Positions 1 through 11,167 of a stretch of DNA of 64,000 nt are shown here, piece after piece; within the stretch, counting starts at the first letter, position 1, and every line of letters starts with the position of its first letter. The position numbers were made by a program, and so were the translations under genes. The notes under the pieces were generated by a model that was given only the letters and a program-made list of their open reading frames with translations, was not told where the DNA came from and did no database searches. This stretch comes from an uncultured Moraxella sp. (GTDB taxonomy: Bacteria; Pseudomonadota; Gammaproteobacteria; Pseudomonadales; Moraxellaceae), in contig CALTTC010000005.1 in assembly GCA_943908425.1 (NCBI GenBank), forward strand, positions 1 through 64,000. Reading direction: 5' to 3'.

Positions 1-104
1 TTGCGTTGTGTGGGGGGTATTATATAGGAAAAAGTGGGGGTGTCAAGGGGGTTTTAATAAAAAATATGAAAATAATGCGATTTTTTGATAAATTTAGCTA
101 TTTT

Positions 105-1523
105 TTAATCAAATTGACTGATTAGTACTTGCTCATATGCATATTTTGGTTCATTTTTTAGGCTAATAGCCCCACCTATCAGTGCCAACACTTCTTGTAA
201 TTTATCGTTATTTTGTAGATAATTGATGACTACTGGGTGTGCTTTTAGTGTAAATGTGCGAGTTGTGGGATGAGACTTTGAATAGCTTAATAATTGTCTG
301 ATGACCTCAAAACCAATAGTATCCAATGATTTTTGGTAGCCTGTACCGTGACAGGTAGGACAAGGCGTACATAACTGCTCAAGCAAACTTTTGCCAATTC
401 GTTCACGATTTATCACCATCAAATCCAGCTCATTTAACGGATATAGAGTCGTTTTTATTGGGTCATCGGCAAATGCCTGCTGTAATAATTGCCATAGATG
501 ATGGCGCTGTGGCGTATCTTTAACGCTAATAAAGTCCACGATAATCATGCCACTTAATGTCCGCAAACGTACCTCGCGCGCAATGGCAGTCACGGCTTGC
601 TCGTTAGTAATCCGCGCGGTGCTAATTGTGTCTTTACCAATAAAAGTGCCAGAATTCACATCAATGACTGTTAATGCCTCTGTCCTATCAATGCTGAGAT
701 GCCCACCGCAAGGCAATGCCACCTGCCGATCTAGCGCTGTGCTTAGCACCTTATCTAGGGCATAATGGGTAAAAATCGGCGTTGCCTTAGCATAATATTG
801 CCAGTCAATGGGATAACCATAGGCAAATTGCTGTAATTTATCCAACAAATGCTGTTCGTCACATACCACCGTTAGCCTGTCGCTTGTCTGTACTGTATCG
901 CAAAGCACACGAAACAGCAAAGTCTGCACCGCTTGGATAAGCCTAGGTTTTTGTTGTTTGTTGGGAATTTTTATGGCGCTTTGTATGTCATGCCATGTTG
1001 TGGCAAGCTGTGCCAACTCGTGCGTTAAGGTGCTGTGGCTAGCATATTGGGCGTTGGTGCGGATGATAAAACCGCCAACTATATCGCCATGAATGCTTAA
1101 ATAATCGCCAACTACGCGCGATAATGTTTGGCGCAATGTATTATCGGTAAGTTTGTTACTCAAAGCGATTTTGCGTTTGGCTTTTGGTAGATAGATGAGA
1201 CTGCGAGACGCTAAGCTGATTTGTAAAGACAGGCGCACGCCCTTGTTGCCGTAAGCGTCTTTCACCACCTGCACCAGTACAAATTCTCCGAGTCTTGGCA
1301 AGTGACTGCCTTTGTCAAATGGCAAAAACCCTTCTTGCAAGCCACCAAAGGCAACAAATGCTCCTGCCATTCCTGCCACCAGACGGACAATTTTACCCAA
1401 ATAAATATTGCCCACTTGTGTTGATTGCTGTGGGCGCTCCACGGCGATATCTGCCACCACACCCCTATTCAAGGTAGCCACGCGCGACTCGCCAGCACCG
1501 TGGTTAATAATCAGCGTATCCAT
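105..1523 (-). CDS. rng: Ribonuclease G
   Basis: Endoribonuclease of the RNase E/G family that matures the 16S rRNA 5' end and takes part in mRNA turnover in the cytoplasm. The 472-residue protein is close to E. coli RNase G in length and lacks the long C-terminal scaffold of RNase E. An N-terminal S1-like region (about 35-120) is followed by the catalytic core. The metal-binding segments VIDVNSGTF (about 285-295) and MIIVDFISV supply the conserved Asp residues, and CTPCPTCHGTG is the Zn-link motif. It is the last gene of the mreBCD-maf-rng unit and overlaps maf by 13 bases, so translational coupling is likely. Confidence 0.95.
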   Translation of the reverse strand: MDTLIINHGAGESRVATLNRGVVADIAVERPQQSTQVGNIYLGKIVRLVAGMAGAFVAFGGLQEGFLPFDKGSHLPRLGEFVLVQVVKDAYGNKGVRLSLQISLASRSLIYLPKAKRKIALSNKLTDNTLRQTLSRVVGDYLSIHGDIVGGFIIRTNAQYASHSTLTHELAQLATTWHDIQSAIKIPNKQQKPRLIQAVQTLLFRVLCDTVQTSDRLTVVCDEQHLLDKLQQFAYGYPIDWQYYAKATPIFTHYALDKVLSTALDRQVALPCGGHLSIDRTEALTVIDVNSGTFIGKDTISTARITNEQAVTAIAREVRLRTLSGMIIVDFISVKDTPQRHHLWQLLQQAFADDPIKTTLYPLNELDLMVINRERIGKSLLEQLCTPCPTCHGTGYQKSLDTIGFEVIRQLLSYSKSHPTTRTFTLKAHPVVINYLQNNDKLQEVLALIGGAISLKNEPKYAYEQVLISQFD

Positions 1524-2122
1524 TGCCCAGCATCGTCAATTAAGCTTATCAGTCTCGGTAGTGGCAAGCCGACCACATTGGTGTAACTGCCGTTAATTTT
1601 ACTGACCCAAGTTGCCCCAAAGCCCTGAATGGCATACGCCCCCGCCTTATCACACGGCTCGCCTGTCGCCCAATAATTAGCCATATCGTTAGCATTTAGC
1701 GTAATAAAAGTCACCTCTGTGGTATCAATAAGCGCCTGTTGCCAAAGGATATCGCCACCACAAACCAGCGTTGCCTGCACTCCTGTGCATACCTTGTGCG
1801 TATTGCCAGACATTGCCTGCCACATGGCAAAAGCGTGTGCACGGTCGCGTGGCTTGCCCAAAATCACGCCATCTAACAGCCCAACTGTGTCCGCGGTGAT
1901 AACAAGCGTTGGTGTTGTGGCATTTAACTGCTCACGTGCCTTGTCCGCCTTATTTGCCACCATACGATACAAATAATCGCTCACGGATTCGCATGACAAC
2001 TGGCTTTCGTCAATCTCAACCGCCATAGTTTTAAAATTTAGCCGTGCTTGTTCCATTAACGCTTGCCTTCGTGGCGATGTTGATGCCAAAATTAACGGTA
2101 ATGCCGTGTTATATGCGTTCAT
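1511..2122 (-). CDS. maf: Maf-family nucleoside triphosphate pyrophosphatase
   Basis: House-cleaning nucleotide pyrophosphatase that hydrolyses dTTP, UTP or modified NTPs to monophosphates. The Maf signature LASTSPRR lies at residues 12-19, followed by the catalytic ITADTVG segment with GVILGKP, and the C-terminal VVGLPLPRL motif. At 203 residues it matches the family (E. coli YhdE 197). It sits between mreD and rng, the standard place for the YhdE subgroup (dTTPase/UTPase). The subgroup assignment is inferred from context. The start is the only Met giving the normal N terminus. Confidence 0.93.
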   Translation of the reverse strand: MNAYNTALPLILASTSPRRQALMEQARLNFKTMAVEIDESQLSCESVSDYLYRMVANKADKAREQLNATTPTLVITADTVGLLDGVILGKPRDRAHAFAMWQAMSGNTHKVCTGVQATLVCGGDILWQQALIDTTEVTFITLNANDMANYWATGEPCDKAGAYAIQGFGATWVSKINGSYTNVVGLPLPRLISLIDDAGQWIR

Positions 2123-2153
2123 TATTTATTAACAACTCATTCTATTTACAACT

Positions 2154-2642
2154 TTAGTAGCCTACTCTGCGCGACCATCTTGCGCGCAAATAAGACAATA
2201 CAAGCCACAGCACAGGGAACAAAATTAGCGTTACCACATATCCGCCAATGCCCACGAGTGCCACCCTTGCCTGCCCAAATGACTGCAAAAACGCCAATAA
2301 TCCCCAAAAAATACCAAGCGCCATACCCCCAACCACCCACGCCGAACCCAACGTCAAATGCTTAGCATAACGGGTAATCACCCGCAAAAAAAACACCATC
2401 GCCACCGCACAAAATGCCTGCTGTCCCAAATGCGTATCAAATAATAAATCCGCCATTACCCCAATAAAAAACGCCATACCCACTCCAAGCCTTGTGGGCT
2501 CATACATTGCCCAAAATGCCAAAGTCGTCATCAAAAACATAGGGCGATAGCTTGCCAGTTGCAGACTAAGCGGATAGACATTTAACATTGAGGCAACAAT
2601 CAAGCTTGCAAACATATAAAGATAAGGCGCTAAGCGTTTCAT
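2154..2642 (-). CDS. mreD: Rod shape-determining protein MreD
   Basis: Small polytopic inner-membrane protein of the elongasome, needed with MreB and MreC for lateral wall synthesis. The 162-residue protein is almost wholly hydrophobic, with five or six likely membrane segments and the family-typical stretch GVMADLLFDTHLGQQAF near the middle. Its start overlaps the mreC stop (ATGA-type, 4 bases), and maf follows after a short gap. Position and topology identify it more than sequence, because MreD is poorly conserved. Confidence 0.9.
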   Translation of the reverse strand: MKRLAPYLYMFASLIVASMLNVYPLSLQLASYRPMFLMTTLAFWAMYEPTRLGVGMAFFIGVMADLLFDTHLGQQAFCAVAMVFFLRVITRYAKHLTLGSAWVVGGMALGIFWGLLAFLQSFGQARVALVGIGGYVVTLILFPVLWLVLSYLRARWSRRVGY

Positions 2643-3478
2643 AAGCGCGCTTGAGACTTGTCTTTTAGGATTAGCACATAACTGCTATTTAAGAAGTTAG
2701 CGGCGGGGGTAACGGCAATATCAGCAAAATTATCAGTACGCGTGGTGTCAATGCCTGCGACTTTGCCAACTTTATAGCCAGCAGGGATACGTCCACCAAG
2801 TCCTGAGGAGATGAGTTCATCGCCAGCTTGCACATCAGCGGTCTTAAAAATATAATCCAAACTTAAGCCATCAATACTGCCATTGCCCGTCACCATTGCC
2901 CGCTGCCCTGTTCTTGCCACGGTTACCGCCACCGACTGTTGTTCATCGGTGATAAGCAACAGGCGACTTGTGTTAGGATAAGCGTTGATGATTTGCCCAA
3001 GCACGCCGTTTTCATCAATGACAGTCTGTCCAATTTCCACGCCGTCAGCCGCGCCTTTATTGAGTACCACAATTTGGCGCGCCGGATTGGTGTCAGTGCC
3101 AATAATTTCGGCAAGTAACATATCGTATTTGGCAGATTGAGTGGTGCTTAAAATGCCTTTTAGGCGGGCGTTTTGGGCAAGTAGATAATCTTGTTTTTGT
3201 AGGTCGGCACGTGCTTGCACAAGCTCGGCTGTCAAGCGGATATTTTCACGGCGCAAGCTTTCTTTGCTTTGCATAGTGCCTTCAGCCCAATGCGATAAAG
3301 TACTTGGCGCAAGCGAGGCTTGATAAATAGGCTGCATTGCTGCGTGCGACAATGACCGCGCTTGCATAAACCACTCAGGATTTTTGCTGTCTAGCAAGAT
3401 AAGAATCAAGGCAAGCACCAAAAATCCTAGCGTCTTACGAAACAGTAGCGGTCGGTCTGCAAAAATGCTTGCCATCAA
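2639..3478 (-). CDS. mreC: Rod shape-determining protein MreC
   Basis: Bitopic periplasmic scaffold that links cytoplasmic MreB filaments to the peptidoglycan synthases. The N terminus has one membrane segment (about 14-30, LGFLVLALILILLD). A coiled-coil stretch rich in Leu/Arg/Glu follows (about 70-110), then the two beta domains containing VIDENGVLGQI and GLGGRIPAGYKVG. The 279-residue length is normal, without the long C-terminal tail of some relatives. The gene begins two bases after mreB ends and overlaps mreD, so the three are clearly cotranscribed. Confidence 0.94.
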   Translation of the reverse strand: MMASIFADRPLLFRKTLGFLVLALILILLDSKNPEWFMQARSLSHAAMQPIYQASLAPSTLSHWAEGTMQSKESLRRENIRLTAELVQARADLQKQDYLLAQNARLKGILSTTQSAKYDMLLAEIIGTDTNPARQIVVLNKGAADGVEIGQTVIDENGVLGQIINAYPNTSRLLLITDEQQSVAVTVARTGQRAMVTGNGSIDGLSLDYIFKTADVQAGDELISSGLGGRIPAGYKVGKVAGIDTTRTDNFADIAVTPAANFLNSSYVLILKDKSQARL

Positions 3479-3480
3479 TA

Positions 3481-4536
<1,056 letters not shown>

Positions 4537-4568
4537 TTAAAAAATAGTTAATCAAAAGCAAATTGCCT

Positions 4569-4597
4569 ATCATAGCATATTTTAACAAAAGCACCAA
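4569..4597 (-). promoter_or_regulatory. Promoter of mreB operon
   Basis: Reading the minus strand, TTGGTG is followed after 17 bases by TGC-TATGAT, an extended -10 hexamer. Transcription would start near 4562, leaving a leader of about 50 bases before mreB. Assigned by eye from consensus match and position. Confidence 0.55.
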
Positions 4598-4742
4598 AAA
4601 CTTTGGGCGACAAATTGCTAGGTTAATAAAGTCCGCCTTAGCGATAAATAAAGCAAAACTGTACAACGCCTATCAAAAATTGATTAAAATCACCGCCAAA
4701 GCCAAATTGTTACAAAATATAAAATTATGCACGCAATGACTT

Positions 4743-4772
4743 TTGTTTTATGAACGCCAATTATGCTACAAT
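4743..4772 (+). promoter_or_regulatory. Promoter of gatC
   Basis: TTGTTT, an 18-base spacer and TACAAT preceded by TGC (extended -10) end 39 bases before the gatC ATG. The mreB promoter lies back to back about 150 bases away, so the region is a divergent promoter pair. Confidence 0.55.
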
Positions 4773-4811
4773 AAGTGCTTTTGACCCATTTAACACAATA
4801 GCAGAGCAACT

Positions 4812-5102
4812 ATGGCACAATTAGACCCCCAAGCCCTATTAACCACCGCAAAACTCGCCCGCCTAAAGCTAGATGACGCTTTGGCTGATGACTACGCCAA
4901 AGACATTGGCAAAATCTTGGCGATGATGGATATTTTGTCTGATGTAGATACCGATGGTGTCGCCCCTTTGACCAATGTCCACGACATGAGCCAGCGTTTG
5001 CGTGATGATGTTGCCGACGGTAACATTGACCGCCAAAAAAACCAATCGGTCGCCCCTGCGGTACAAGATGGCTTATACCTTGTGCCACAAGTAATTGAAT
5101 AG
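4812..5102 (+). CDS. gatC: Glutamyl-tRNA(Gln)/aspartyl-tRNA(Asn) amidotransferase subunit C
   Basis: Small structural subunit of the GatCAB complex that amidates misacylated Glu-tRNA(Gln) and/or Asp-tRNA(Asn). GatC belts GatA to GatB. The 96-residue length is standard. The N-terminal LLTTAKLARLKL and the later PLTNVHDMSQRLRDD correspond to the conserved helix and the T-V/H-x-LR-D region. It is followed by gatA after 211 bases, and gatB lies 2.7 kb downstream. Presence of the trio implies that at least one of Gln- or Asn-tRNA is made by transamidation in this organism. Confidence 0.94.
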   Translation: MAQLDPQALLTTAKLARLKLDDALADDYAKDIGKILAMMDILSDVDTDGVAPLTNVHDMSQRLRDDVADGNIDRQKNQSVAPAVQDGLYLVPQVIE

Positions 5103-5313
5103 ACAAAGCCGTTCTTTTTAATAACGATTTGATTTGATAAATTATTTATGTTTTAACACAATCAACAATTAAGACAACCAAAAACTGCGTCAGTTTTTAA
5201 AATTAAGCCCTAAAATGTTAAACCACTCAAAGCGAAAACAATGAAAGTAAAAACATTGAAAGCAACAACATTGAAACGCTTGATTTTAAAATGATTCAAC
5301 CAAGAGAATTCTT

Positions 5314-6792
5314 ATGAGCGATTTACACCTACTGTCCGTTACCGAGCTTAGCGATGGGCTACGCAAAAAAACCTTTAGTAGCACCGAGCTTACCCAACAT
5401 TTTTTGGGTCGTATTGACCAATTAGACGAGCAAGTCAATAGCTTTATTACGCCAACGCCAGAGCGCGCCTTGGCTCAAGCCCGTGCTGCCGATGAACGCT
5501 TGGCGACAGGCGATACTCACCCATTAACAGGCATTCCGCTTGCCCACAAAGATATTTTTTGTACCGATGGGGTACTGACAACGTGTGGCTCAAAAATGCT
5601 TCACAATTTTATCGCCCCTTATAATGCTACCATTGTACAAAAATGCGACAATGCAGGGCTTGTTATGCTTGGCAAAACCAGTATGGACGAGTTTGCGATG
5701 GGTTCTGATAACGAAAGCTCACATTTTGGGGCGGTGCATAATCCGTGGGATTTGGATAAAGTACCGGGTGGCTCATCAGGGGGTAGTGCAGCGGCGGTAT
5801 CAGCAGGGTTTGCACCGATTGCCACAGGCTCAGATACGGGCGGCTCTATTCGTCAGCCTGCGTCCTTTTGTGGATTGACAGGCATTAAGCCCACTTATGG
5901 ACGAGTGTCTCGTTTTGGTATGATTGCCTATGCATCAAGCTTTGACCAAGCAGGGACGTTTGGACGGTCTGCCAAAGACTGTGCTTATTTACTTGAAGTG
6001 CTGGCAGGATTTGACCCCAAAGACTCAACCTGTGCCAATAAAGCCGTGCCAGATTGGGTCAATCGCACAGCAACAATGGGCGACAAACCCTTGCAAGGTC
6101 TAAAAATTGGCGTGCCACAAGAATATTTTGCCGATGGGCTAAACGATGAAGTCAAAACGCTGGTCAATGCGTCCTTAAAACAATACGAAGCCCTTGGGGC
6201 AACGCTGATTGACATTCATTTAACCAAACCAAAAATCACGTTGGCAACTTATTATTTGCTTGCCCCTGCAGAAGCGTCCTCTAATTTGTCTCGTTTTGAT
6301 GGGGTGCGTTATGGCTATCGCTGTGATGACCCTAAAGACTTGCACGATTTATACACACGCTCACGCTCAGAAGGGTTTGGAGCAGAAGTGCAACGGCGGA
6401 TTTTGATGGGAACGTATGCCTTGTCGGCAGGGTATTTTGATGCGTATTATATCAAGGCTCAAAAGGTTCGCCGTTTGGTGTTAAATGACTTTTTGACCAC
6501 ATTTAATAACTGTGATGTGATTGCCACGCCTACCGCTCCGACCAGTGCCTATGCCATTGGGGCAAGTCTTAGCCCAAGCGAAATTTATATGGGCGATGTC
6601 TACACCATTGGGGTGAATTTGGCAGGACTGCCCGCACTGTCGCACCCTGTGGGCTTTGACAGCAATCACTTGCCTGTGGGTTTACAGCTGATTGGCAATC
6701 ACTGGCAAGAAGACAAATTGTTTATGGTAGCAGATGCCTATCAGCAAGCAACCGATTGGCATAAGGCGGTATCGCCTGTGGCTAAGCAATAA
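5314..6792 (+). CDS. gatA: Glutamyl-tRNA(Gln)/aspartyl-tRNA(Asn) amidotransferase subunit A
   Basis: Amidase-signature glutaminase subunit that releases ammonia from glutamine and channels it to GatB. The catalytic Ser-cisSer-Lys triad is visible. The Lys is in [11 protein letters not shown] (about residue 78), and the serines are in [10 protein letters not shown] and [12 protein letters not shown] (about 150-182). The 492-residue length is typical. An A+G-rich ribosome site (AAGAG) precedes the ATG. About 480 bases without a convincing gene separate it from the acetyltransferase gene downstream. Confidence 0.96.
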   Translation: MSDLHLLSVTELSDGLRKKTFSSTELTQHFLGRIDQLDEQVNSFITPTPERALAQARAADERLATGDTHPLTGIPLAHKDIFCTDGVLTTCGSKMLHNFIAPYNATIVQKCDNAGLVMLGKTSMDEFAMGSDNESSHFGAVHNPWDLDKVPGGSSGGSAAAVSAGFAPIATGSDTGGSIRQPASFCGLTGIKPTYGRVSRFGMIAYASSFDQAGTFGRSAKDCAYLLEVLAGFDPKDSTCANKAVPDWVNRTATMGDKPLQGLKIGVPQEYFADGLNDEVKTLVNASLKQYEALGATLIDIHLTKPKITLATYYLLAPAEASSNLSRFDGVRYGYRCDDPKDLHDLYTRSRSEGFGAEVQRRILMGTYALSAGYFDAYYIKAQKVRRLVLNDFLTTFNNCDVIATPTAPTSAYAIGASLSPSEIYMGDVYTIGVNLAGLPALSHPVGFDSNHLPVGLQLIGNHWQEDKLFMVADAYQQATDWHKAVSPVAKQ

Positions 6793-7274
6793 TTTGTCTT
6801 GATGGTTTTGTCTTGATAGCAGCAAGCACTCACCAGTCAATCAGATAAAGATAATTTATCATCGTTGGGTCGCTCAAACAGTTAAAGCTGGGTTAAAACC
6901 AGCTAAAATAAAGAAGTATTAACGCCCTATGCTTTTTAATGCCCTATGCTTTATTGATAAAAGCGAAGCAGACAGCAAAACAGATAAGGTGATTGACCAA
7001 ACAATTGCCTATCTAAACCCAACAAAGATTTTTTGGTCTATGGCAAGGCGATAACTCGGTGAGATTAAAAGATACAGCGATTGCCATTAAACAGCGAGAC
7101 AGTAAATAGCGAGGCGGTTTTATGATGGTCATTGGCAACAACCACTAACCAATCAACTATCTATAAGATAAGTTATTCTACGATGGGCTAAAACCAGCCA
7201 ACCACTGCTTTATGAAGCCATAAGCTGGGCAAAAATGTGTTTTATAAATTTTATTATCTTATAAATTTTATTAA
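6793..7274. other. Gene-poor spacer with repeats and a possible gene remnant
   Basis: No established gene is visible. A 6-bp-stem hairpin (AGCTGG/CCAGCT) lies at 6886-6904, and the 12-base unit GCCCTATGCTTT is repeated near 6925-6951. An ATG at 6929 opens a 41-codon plus frame ending at 7054. The adjacent frame then continues for about 25 sense codons to 7111, which would fit a frameshifted small gene, but I recognise no family. The last 30 bases repeat TTATAAATTTTATTA in tandem just before the acetyltransferase gene. Confidence 0.4.
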
Positions 7275-7286
7275 ATGGTGCAAACT

Positions 7287-7781
7287 ATGAATAACTTGAT
7301 TATCAGACGTACCGAACCGAGTGATGCTAAGGGGCTACACGAATTGTATTTGAACAAATACGTTCTAAGCCAAACATTGCATTTACCCTTGGCAAGTTTT
7401 GCTGATTGGCAAGATAGACTTAACGCCATACCAAAAAACGTTTATTCTTTGGTGGCACTGATTGATGATGAGATTGTTGGCAATCTTGGCTTAACCATCT
7501 ACACCAATCCTAGACGACAACACGTTGCCGATTTTGGTATGGCAGTTAAAAGTAATTTTCAAAGTCAAGGGGTTGGTCGTGCCTTATTAAGTGCCATAAT
7601 TGATTTGGCAGACAACTGGCTTGGCATCAAACGCCTTGAATTAACCGTTTATACAGACAATCAAAAAGCCATTGCTTTATATCAAAAATTCAACTTTGTT
7701 ATAGAAGGCGAAGCCAAAAATTTTGCTTTAAGAGATGGTGAATTTGTTCACGCCTATTATATGGCAAGAATCAAAGCTTAG
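7287..7781 (+). CDS. yhhY: GNAT-family N-acetyltransferase, YhhY/AaaT-like
   Basis: Acyltransferase of the GNAT superfamily, closely resembling E. coli YhhY (AaaT), which acetylates amino acids such as Phe and Met. Shared signatures are NPRRQHVADFGM, the acetyl-CoA pyrophosphate loop QSQGVGRALL (about 96-105), DNWLGIKRLELTVY and the C-terminal HAYYMARIK. I chose the second ATG (164 residues) because it aligns with the YhhY start; an in-frame ATG at 7275 would add four residues. It lies between gatA and gatB but has no evident functional link to them. Substrate is inferred, not shown. Confidence 0.85.
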   Translation: MNNLIIRRTEPSDAKGLHELYLNKYVLSQTLHLPLASFADWQDRLNAIPKNVYSLVALIDDEIVGNLGLTIYTNPRRQHVADFGMAVKSNFQSQGVGRALLSAIIDLADNWLGIKRLELTVYTDNQKAIALYQKFNFVIEGEAKNFALRDGEFVHAYYMARIKA

Positions 7782-7848
7782 TTTAACAAAAACCCAATAC
7801 CGCAAGCCTTATTTACCCTTAAATTTATTTCATTATTAGGATACCACT

Positions 7849-9342
7849 ATGACCACCCAAACCCCCAACGCCCCCCTAATTGACGGCTATGAAGTTGTCA
7901 TTGGACTTGAGATTCATTGCCAACTAAATACCCAAAGCAAGATTTTTTCATCATCGCCCACCGAATTTGGACAAGCCCCCAACACCCAAGCCAACATTGT
8001 AGATTTGGCACTGCCAGGGGTGTTGCCTGTTTTAAATAAAGAAGCGGTAGAAAAGGCTTTAAAATTCGGTATGGGCATCAATGCCGAATTGGGGCAAAAA
8101 AACGCCTTTGACCGCAAAAACTATTTTTATCCTGACCTGCCCAAAGGCTACCAAATCAGCCAAATGGCACATCCCATTGTTGGCAAAGGGCATATTGACA
8201 TCGTGGTTAATGAAGGCGAAAAAAACGAATACACAAAACGCATTGGCATTACTCGTGCCCACCTAGAAGAAGACGCTGGCAAATCGGTACACGATGCCGT
8301 ACCCCAAATGACAGGGGTGGATTTAAACCGTGCTGGCACACCGCTCATTGAGATTGTCTCCGAGCCTGATATGCGGTCAGCCAGTGAAGCGGTCGCCTAT
8401 GCCAAAGCCATTCACCAGCTGGTTACTTGGCTTGAAATCTCCGATGCGGTAATGGCGGAAGGCTCGTTTCGCTGTGATTGCAACGTATCGGTAAGAAAGC
8501 CCAATGAGCCTTTTGGCACCAGAAACGAGCTTAAAAACTTAAACTCCTTTCGCTTTATTGAAATGGCAATCAACAGCGAAATACAAAGGCAAATTGATGT
8601 CTTAGAAGACGGCGGAAAAATCCTACAAGCCACACGCCTATACGACCCTGCCACCAATACCACTCGGGCAATGCGTGATAAAGAAGAAGCCAACGATTAC
8701 CGCTATTTTCCCGACCCTGATTTGTTGCCTGTACAGATTGATGATGACACCATTGACCGCATTCGTGCCACAATGCCAGAATTGCCTGCCGACCGCCGTC
8801 AACGTTTGCAAGACACGCTTGGATTGTCCGATTATGACAGTCAAATTTTGACAGGCAGTAAAGCATTGGCAAACTTTTTTGAAGCGGTGGTTGCATTGGT
8901 TGGCACCAATCACGCCAAAACAGCCGCCAACTGGATAATGGGTGATTTGCTTGGGGCGTTAAATAAAGACGAAAAAACCATAGAACAATCGCCCATTTCT
9001 GCCGAACAACTTGCCAAACTCATTGAACGTATAAGCGACAACACCCTATCAGGCAAATTGGCAAAACAAGCCTTTGTTGCCCTATTCGCTGGTGAAGGTG
9101 GCGACAATGCCAATGCCGTGGACAAAATCATTGCCGACAAAGGACTCAAACAAACCACCGACACAGGGGCGATTAAAGCGATTGTTGAAGAAGTATTGGC
9201 AAACAACCAAGCAATGGTTGATGAATACAAAGGCGGTAAAGAAAAAGCCTTTAATGGATTGGTTGGGCAAGTGATGAAAGCCAGTCGTGGTAAGGCAAAT
9301 CCCGCTCAGGTGAATGAGATTTTAAAGGCGTTGATTGGGTAG
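7849..9342 (+). CDS. gatB: Glutamyl-tRNA(Gln)/aspartyl-tRNA(Asn) amidotransferase subunit B
   Basis: Kinase/amidotransferase and tRNA-binding subunit of GatCAB, which phosphorylates the misacylated aminoacyl group and replaces it with ammonia. Family motifs are [12 protein letters not shown] near the N terminus, [18 protein letters not shown] (about 88-105) and the LEEDAGKS segment. The C-terminal YqeY-like tail domain ends with [15 protein letters not shown]. The 497-residue length is normal. It is separated from gatA by the acetyltransferase gene, so the gatCAB operon is interrupted here. A hairpin at 9368-9396 follows. Confidence 0.96.
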   Translation: MTTQTPNAPLIDGYEVVIGLEIHCQLNTQSKIFSSSPTEFGQAPNTQANIVDLALPGVLPVLNKEAVEKALKFGMGINAELGQKNAFDRKNYFYPDLPKGYQISQMAHPIVGKGHIDIVVNEGEKNEYTKRIGITRAHLEEDAGKSVHDAVPQMTGVDLNRAGTPLIEIVSEPDMRSASEAVAYAKAIHQLVTWLEISDAVMAEGSFRCDCNVSVRKPNEPFGTRNELKNLNSFRFIEMAINSEIQRQIDVLEDGGKILQATRLYDPATNTTRAMRDKEEANDYRYFPDPDLLPVQIDDDTIDRIRATMPELPADRRQRLQDTLGLSDYDSQILTGSKALANFFEAVVALVGTNHAKTAANWIMGDLLGALNKDEKTIEQSPISAEQLAKLIERISDNTLSGKLAKQAFVALFAGEGGDNANAVDKIIADKGLKQTTDTGAIKAIVEEVLANNQAMVDEYKGGKEKAFNGLVGQVMKASRGKANPAQVNEILKALIG

Positions 9343-9367
9343 GTTAAATAAAACTAACCCTCATTTC

Positions 9368-9396
9368 ATTGGGTATAAATTATTTATACACCCAAT
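9368..9396. terminator. Long-stem hairpin after gatB
   Basis: ATTGGGT-TATAAA pairs with TTTATA-ACCCAAT across one bulge and a short loop. A weakly U-rich sequence follows. It plausibly ends gatB transcription and insulates the DUF262 gene. Confidence 0.45.
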
Positions 9397-9430
9397 TTAT
9401 ACACTCATTATAAACTAAAGAGGCATTAAA

Positions 9431-11104
9431 ATGGCTGAATTAAATGTTAGCAAAAAAACTATTGCAGAATTTTTAGGCTCTATGGATAGAAAACTGTTTG
9501 TTATTCCAGATTACCAAAGACCCTATAAATGGAATATTGAAAACTGCGAAACGCTATGGGATGATTTAGATCATTTTTTTCAAAGTAATGACAAACAATC
9601 AGAATCAACCTATTTTTTGGGTACAATCGTTTTTTTTCATCATAACAAAAATAAAGAAATCATTGACGGGCAACAGCGTATTACCTCATTAATGCTATTA
9701 TTACGTGCTTTCTATAAAAAGTTGCAAGATATGCAAAACGATGATGAAGTCAACGGATTAAAAAAACAAATTGGCAAATGTCTGTGGGATATTGATGAAT
9801 TATCAGAAAACGTTACCGATTTTTCTAAAATTCATATTTTATCAGAGGTAGCCACCGAAGAAAACAATGAAACCCTTCATCATATATTAAAAACAGGTGA
9901 AGCTAAAAACACCAAAGACCATTATTCACAGAACTATTTGTTTTTTAAAGCAAAATGCGATGAATATGCCGAAAAAAATCCGATGAATTGGAAAAACTTT
10001 TGCCTTTGTATTTTAAAAAAATGTATTATCTTACCGATTGAATGCGATACACAAGATACTGCACTGACTATATTTTCCACATTAAATAATAGAGGTATGC
10101 CTTTATCTGATTCTGACATCTTTAAAGCACAACTATATCGCAAAAGTACAGATAAAACACAGTTTTCTGAACAATGGAAGGAACTTGCACAAATTTGTGA
10201 AAAAGCCAATATGAAAATTGATGCTATCTTTCGCTATTATATGCACATTCTACGAGCAAAAGAGGGTAACACAAGCAAAGAAATTGGTTTGCGTCGATTC
10301 TATACCGATGATAACTCTAGACAACTCAATAAAGTGGATGTTTTAGATATTATTAGCCTTGCTAGCTTTTGGCAGTTTATTTATCTAGGCTACCAAGGCG
10401 ACGACTATCAATTGTCACCAAAAACTAAAAAATGGATTGGTTGTTTACAGGTTTATCCCAATGAATACTGGAAATATCCTGTGAGTGTGTTTTTTATGAA
10501 ATATAAAGCCAGTGAAAATTTTGAGCAAATTTTTGAATCAATGCTAGAAGAGATGACGGCATTTTTATTTGCTAAGTTTATCAATAAACCCACTGTCAAT
10601 GCCATTAAATATGATATATTTAAAGCCTGTGCTAAGCTTGAACAATCACCTGACTACAAATACGACTTTAATATTAACCTAGACAGTGACAGTTTTTCAC
10701 AACAAATTAGCGGACATTCATCATCAAAACTAACCGAAGCTTTATTGTTATTACACGCTTATTTACACGACAATCAAGCGTCAATAACATTTAAACCTGA
10801 TATTGAACATATTTTCCCCAAAAAATGGCAAAACACGAATTATAATGGCTGGGATAAAAAAGATGCTGAAGATTTCTTAGAAAGTCTAGGTAATAAAATT
10901 ATTCTTGAAAAAAGATTAAATATTCAAGCAGGTAATAATTATTTTGGTAGAAAAAAAGAAAAATATCGTCAATCAGCTATTGAAGCCGTTAAAGAACTAG
11001 CCCATTACCCAAAAGATGATTGGACAAAAGAAGATATTATTGATCGAGAGAGAAAAATCAAGAAAGATTTAGTTGAATTTTTTCGCAAGAATTTATTTCT
11101 CTAA
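9431..11104 (+). CDS. DUF262/DUF1524 (GmrSD-like) protein
   Basis: Single-chain protein of 557 residues with the layout of GmrSD-type modification-dependent restriction enzymes. The N-terminal DUF262 domain (ParB/Srx-like NTPase) has IPDYQRPYKW at 25-34, the IIDGQQRITSL motif at 77-87 and FSTLNNRGMPLSDSD at about 215-230. The C-terminal DUF1524 HNH-type nuclease has IEHIFPKKW at about 458-466 and SLGNKIILEKRLN at about 487-500. A linker helical region joins them. An AGAGG ribosome site precedes the ATG. The gene is visibly more AT-rich than gatB and sits beside a tRNA gene, which suggests acquisition. Family membership is strong; a role in phage defence is inferred. Confidence 0.88.
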   Translation: MAELNVSKKTIAEFLGSMDRKLFVIPDYQRPYKWNIENCETLWDDLDHFFQSNDKQSESTYFLGTIVFFHHNKNKEIIDGQQRITSLMLLLRAFYKKLQDMQNDDEVNGLKKQIGKCLWDIDELSENVTDFSKIHILSEVATEENNETLHHILKTGEAKNTKDHYSQNYLFFKAKCDEYAEKNPMNWKNFCLCILKKCIILPIECDTQDTALTIFSTLNNRGMPLSDSDIFKAQLYRKSTDKTQFSEQWKELAQICEKANMKIDAIFRYYMHILRAKEGNTSKEIGLRRFYTDDNSRQLNKVDVLDIISLASFWQFIYLGYQGDDYQLSPKTKKWIGCLQVYPNEYWKYPVSVFFMKYKASENFEQIFESMLEEMTAFLFAKFINKPTVNAIKYDIFKACAKLEQSPDYKYDFNINLDSDSFSQQISGHSSSKLTEALLLLHAYLHDNQASITFKPDIEHIFPKKWQNTNYNGWDKKDAEDFLESLGNKIILEKRLNIQAGNNYFGRKKEKYRQSAIEAVKELAHYPKDDWTKEDIIDRERKIKKDLVEFFRKNLFL

Positions 11105-11167
11105 ATCCAAAACAAAGCATCTATCAACAGAGTTTCAACCTAAAAACAATTTTATCAAGGTAATCTC

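Noticed and set aside
1..104. Search for a gene or terminator at the left edge after rng
   Set aside because: AT-rich with G-runs but no frame, hairpin with T-run or RNA that I could support.
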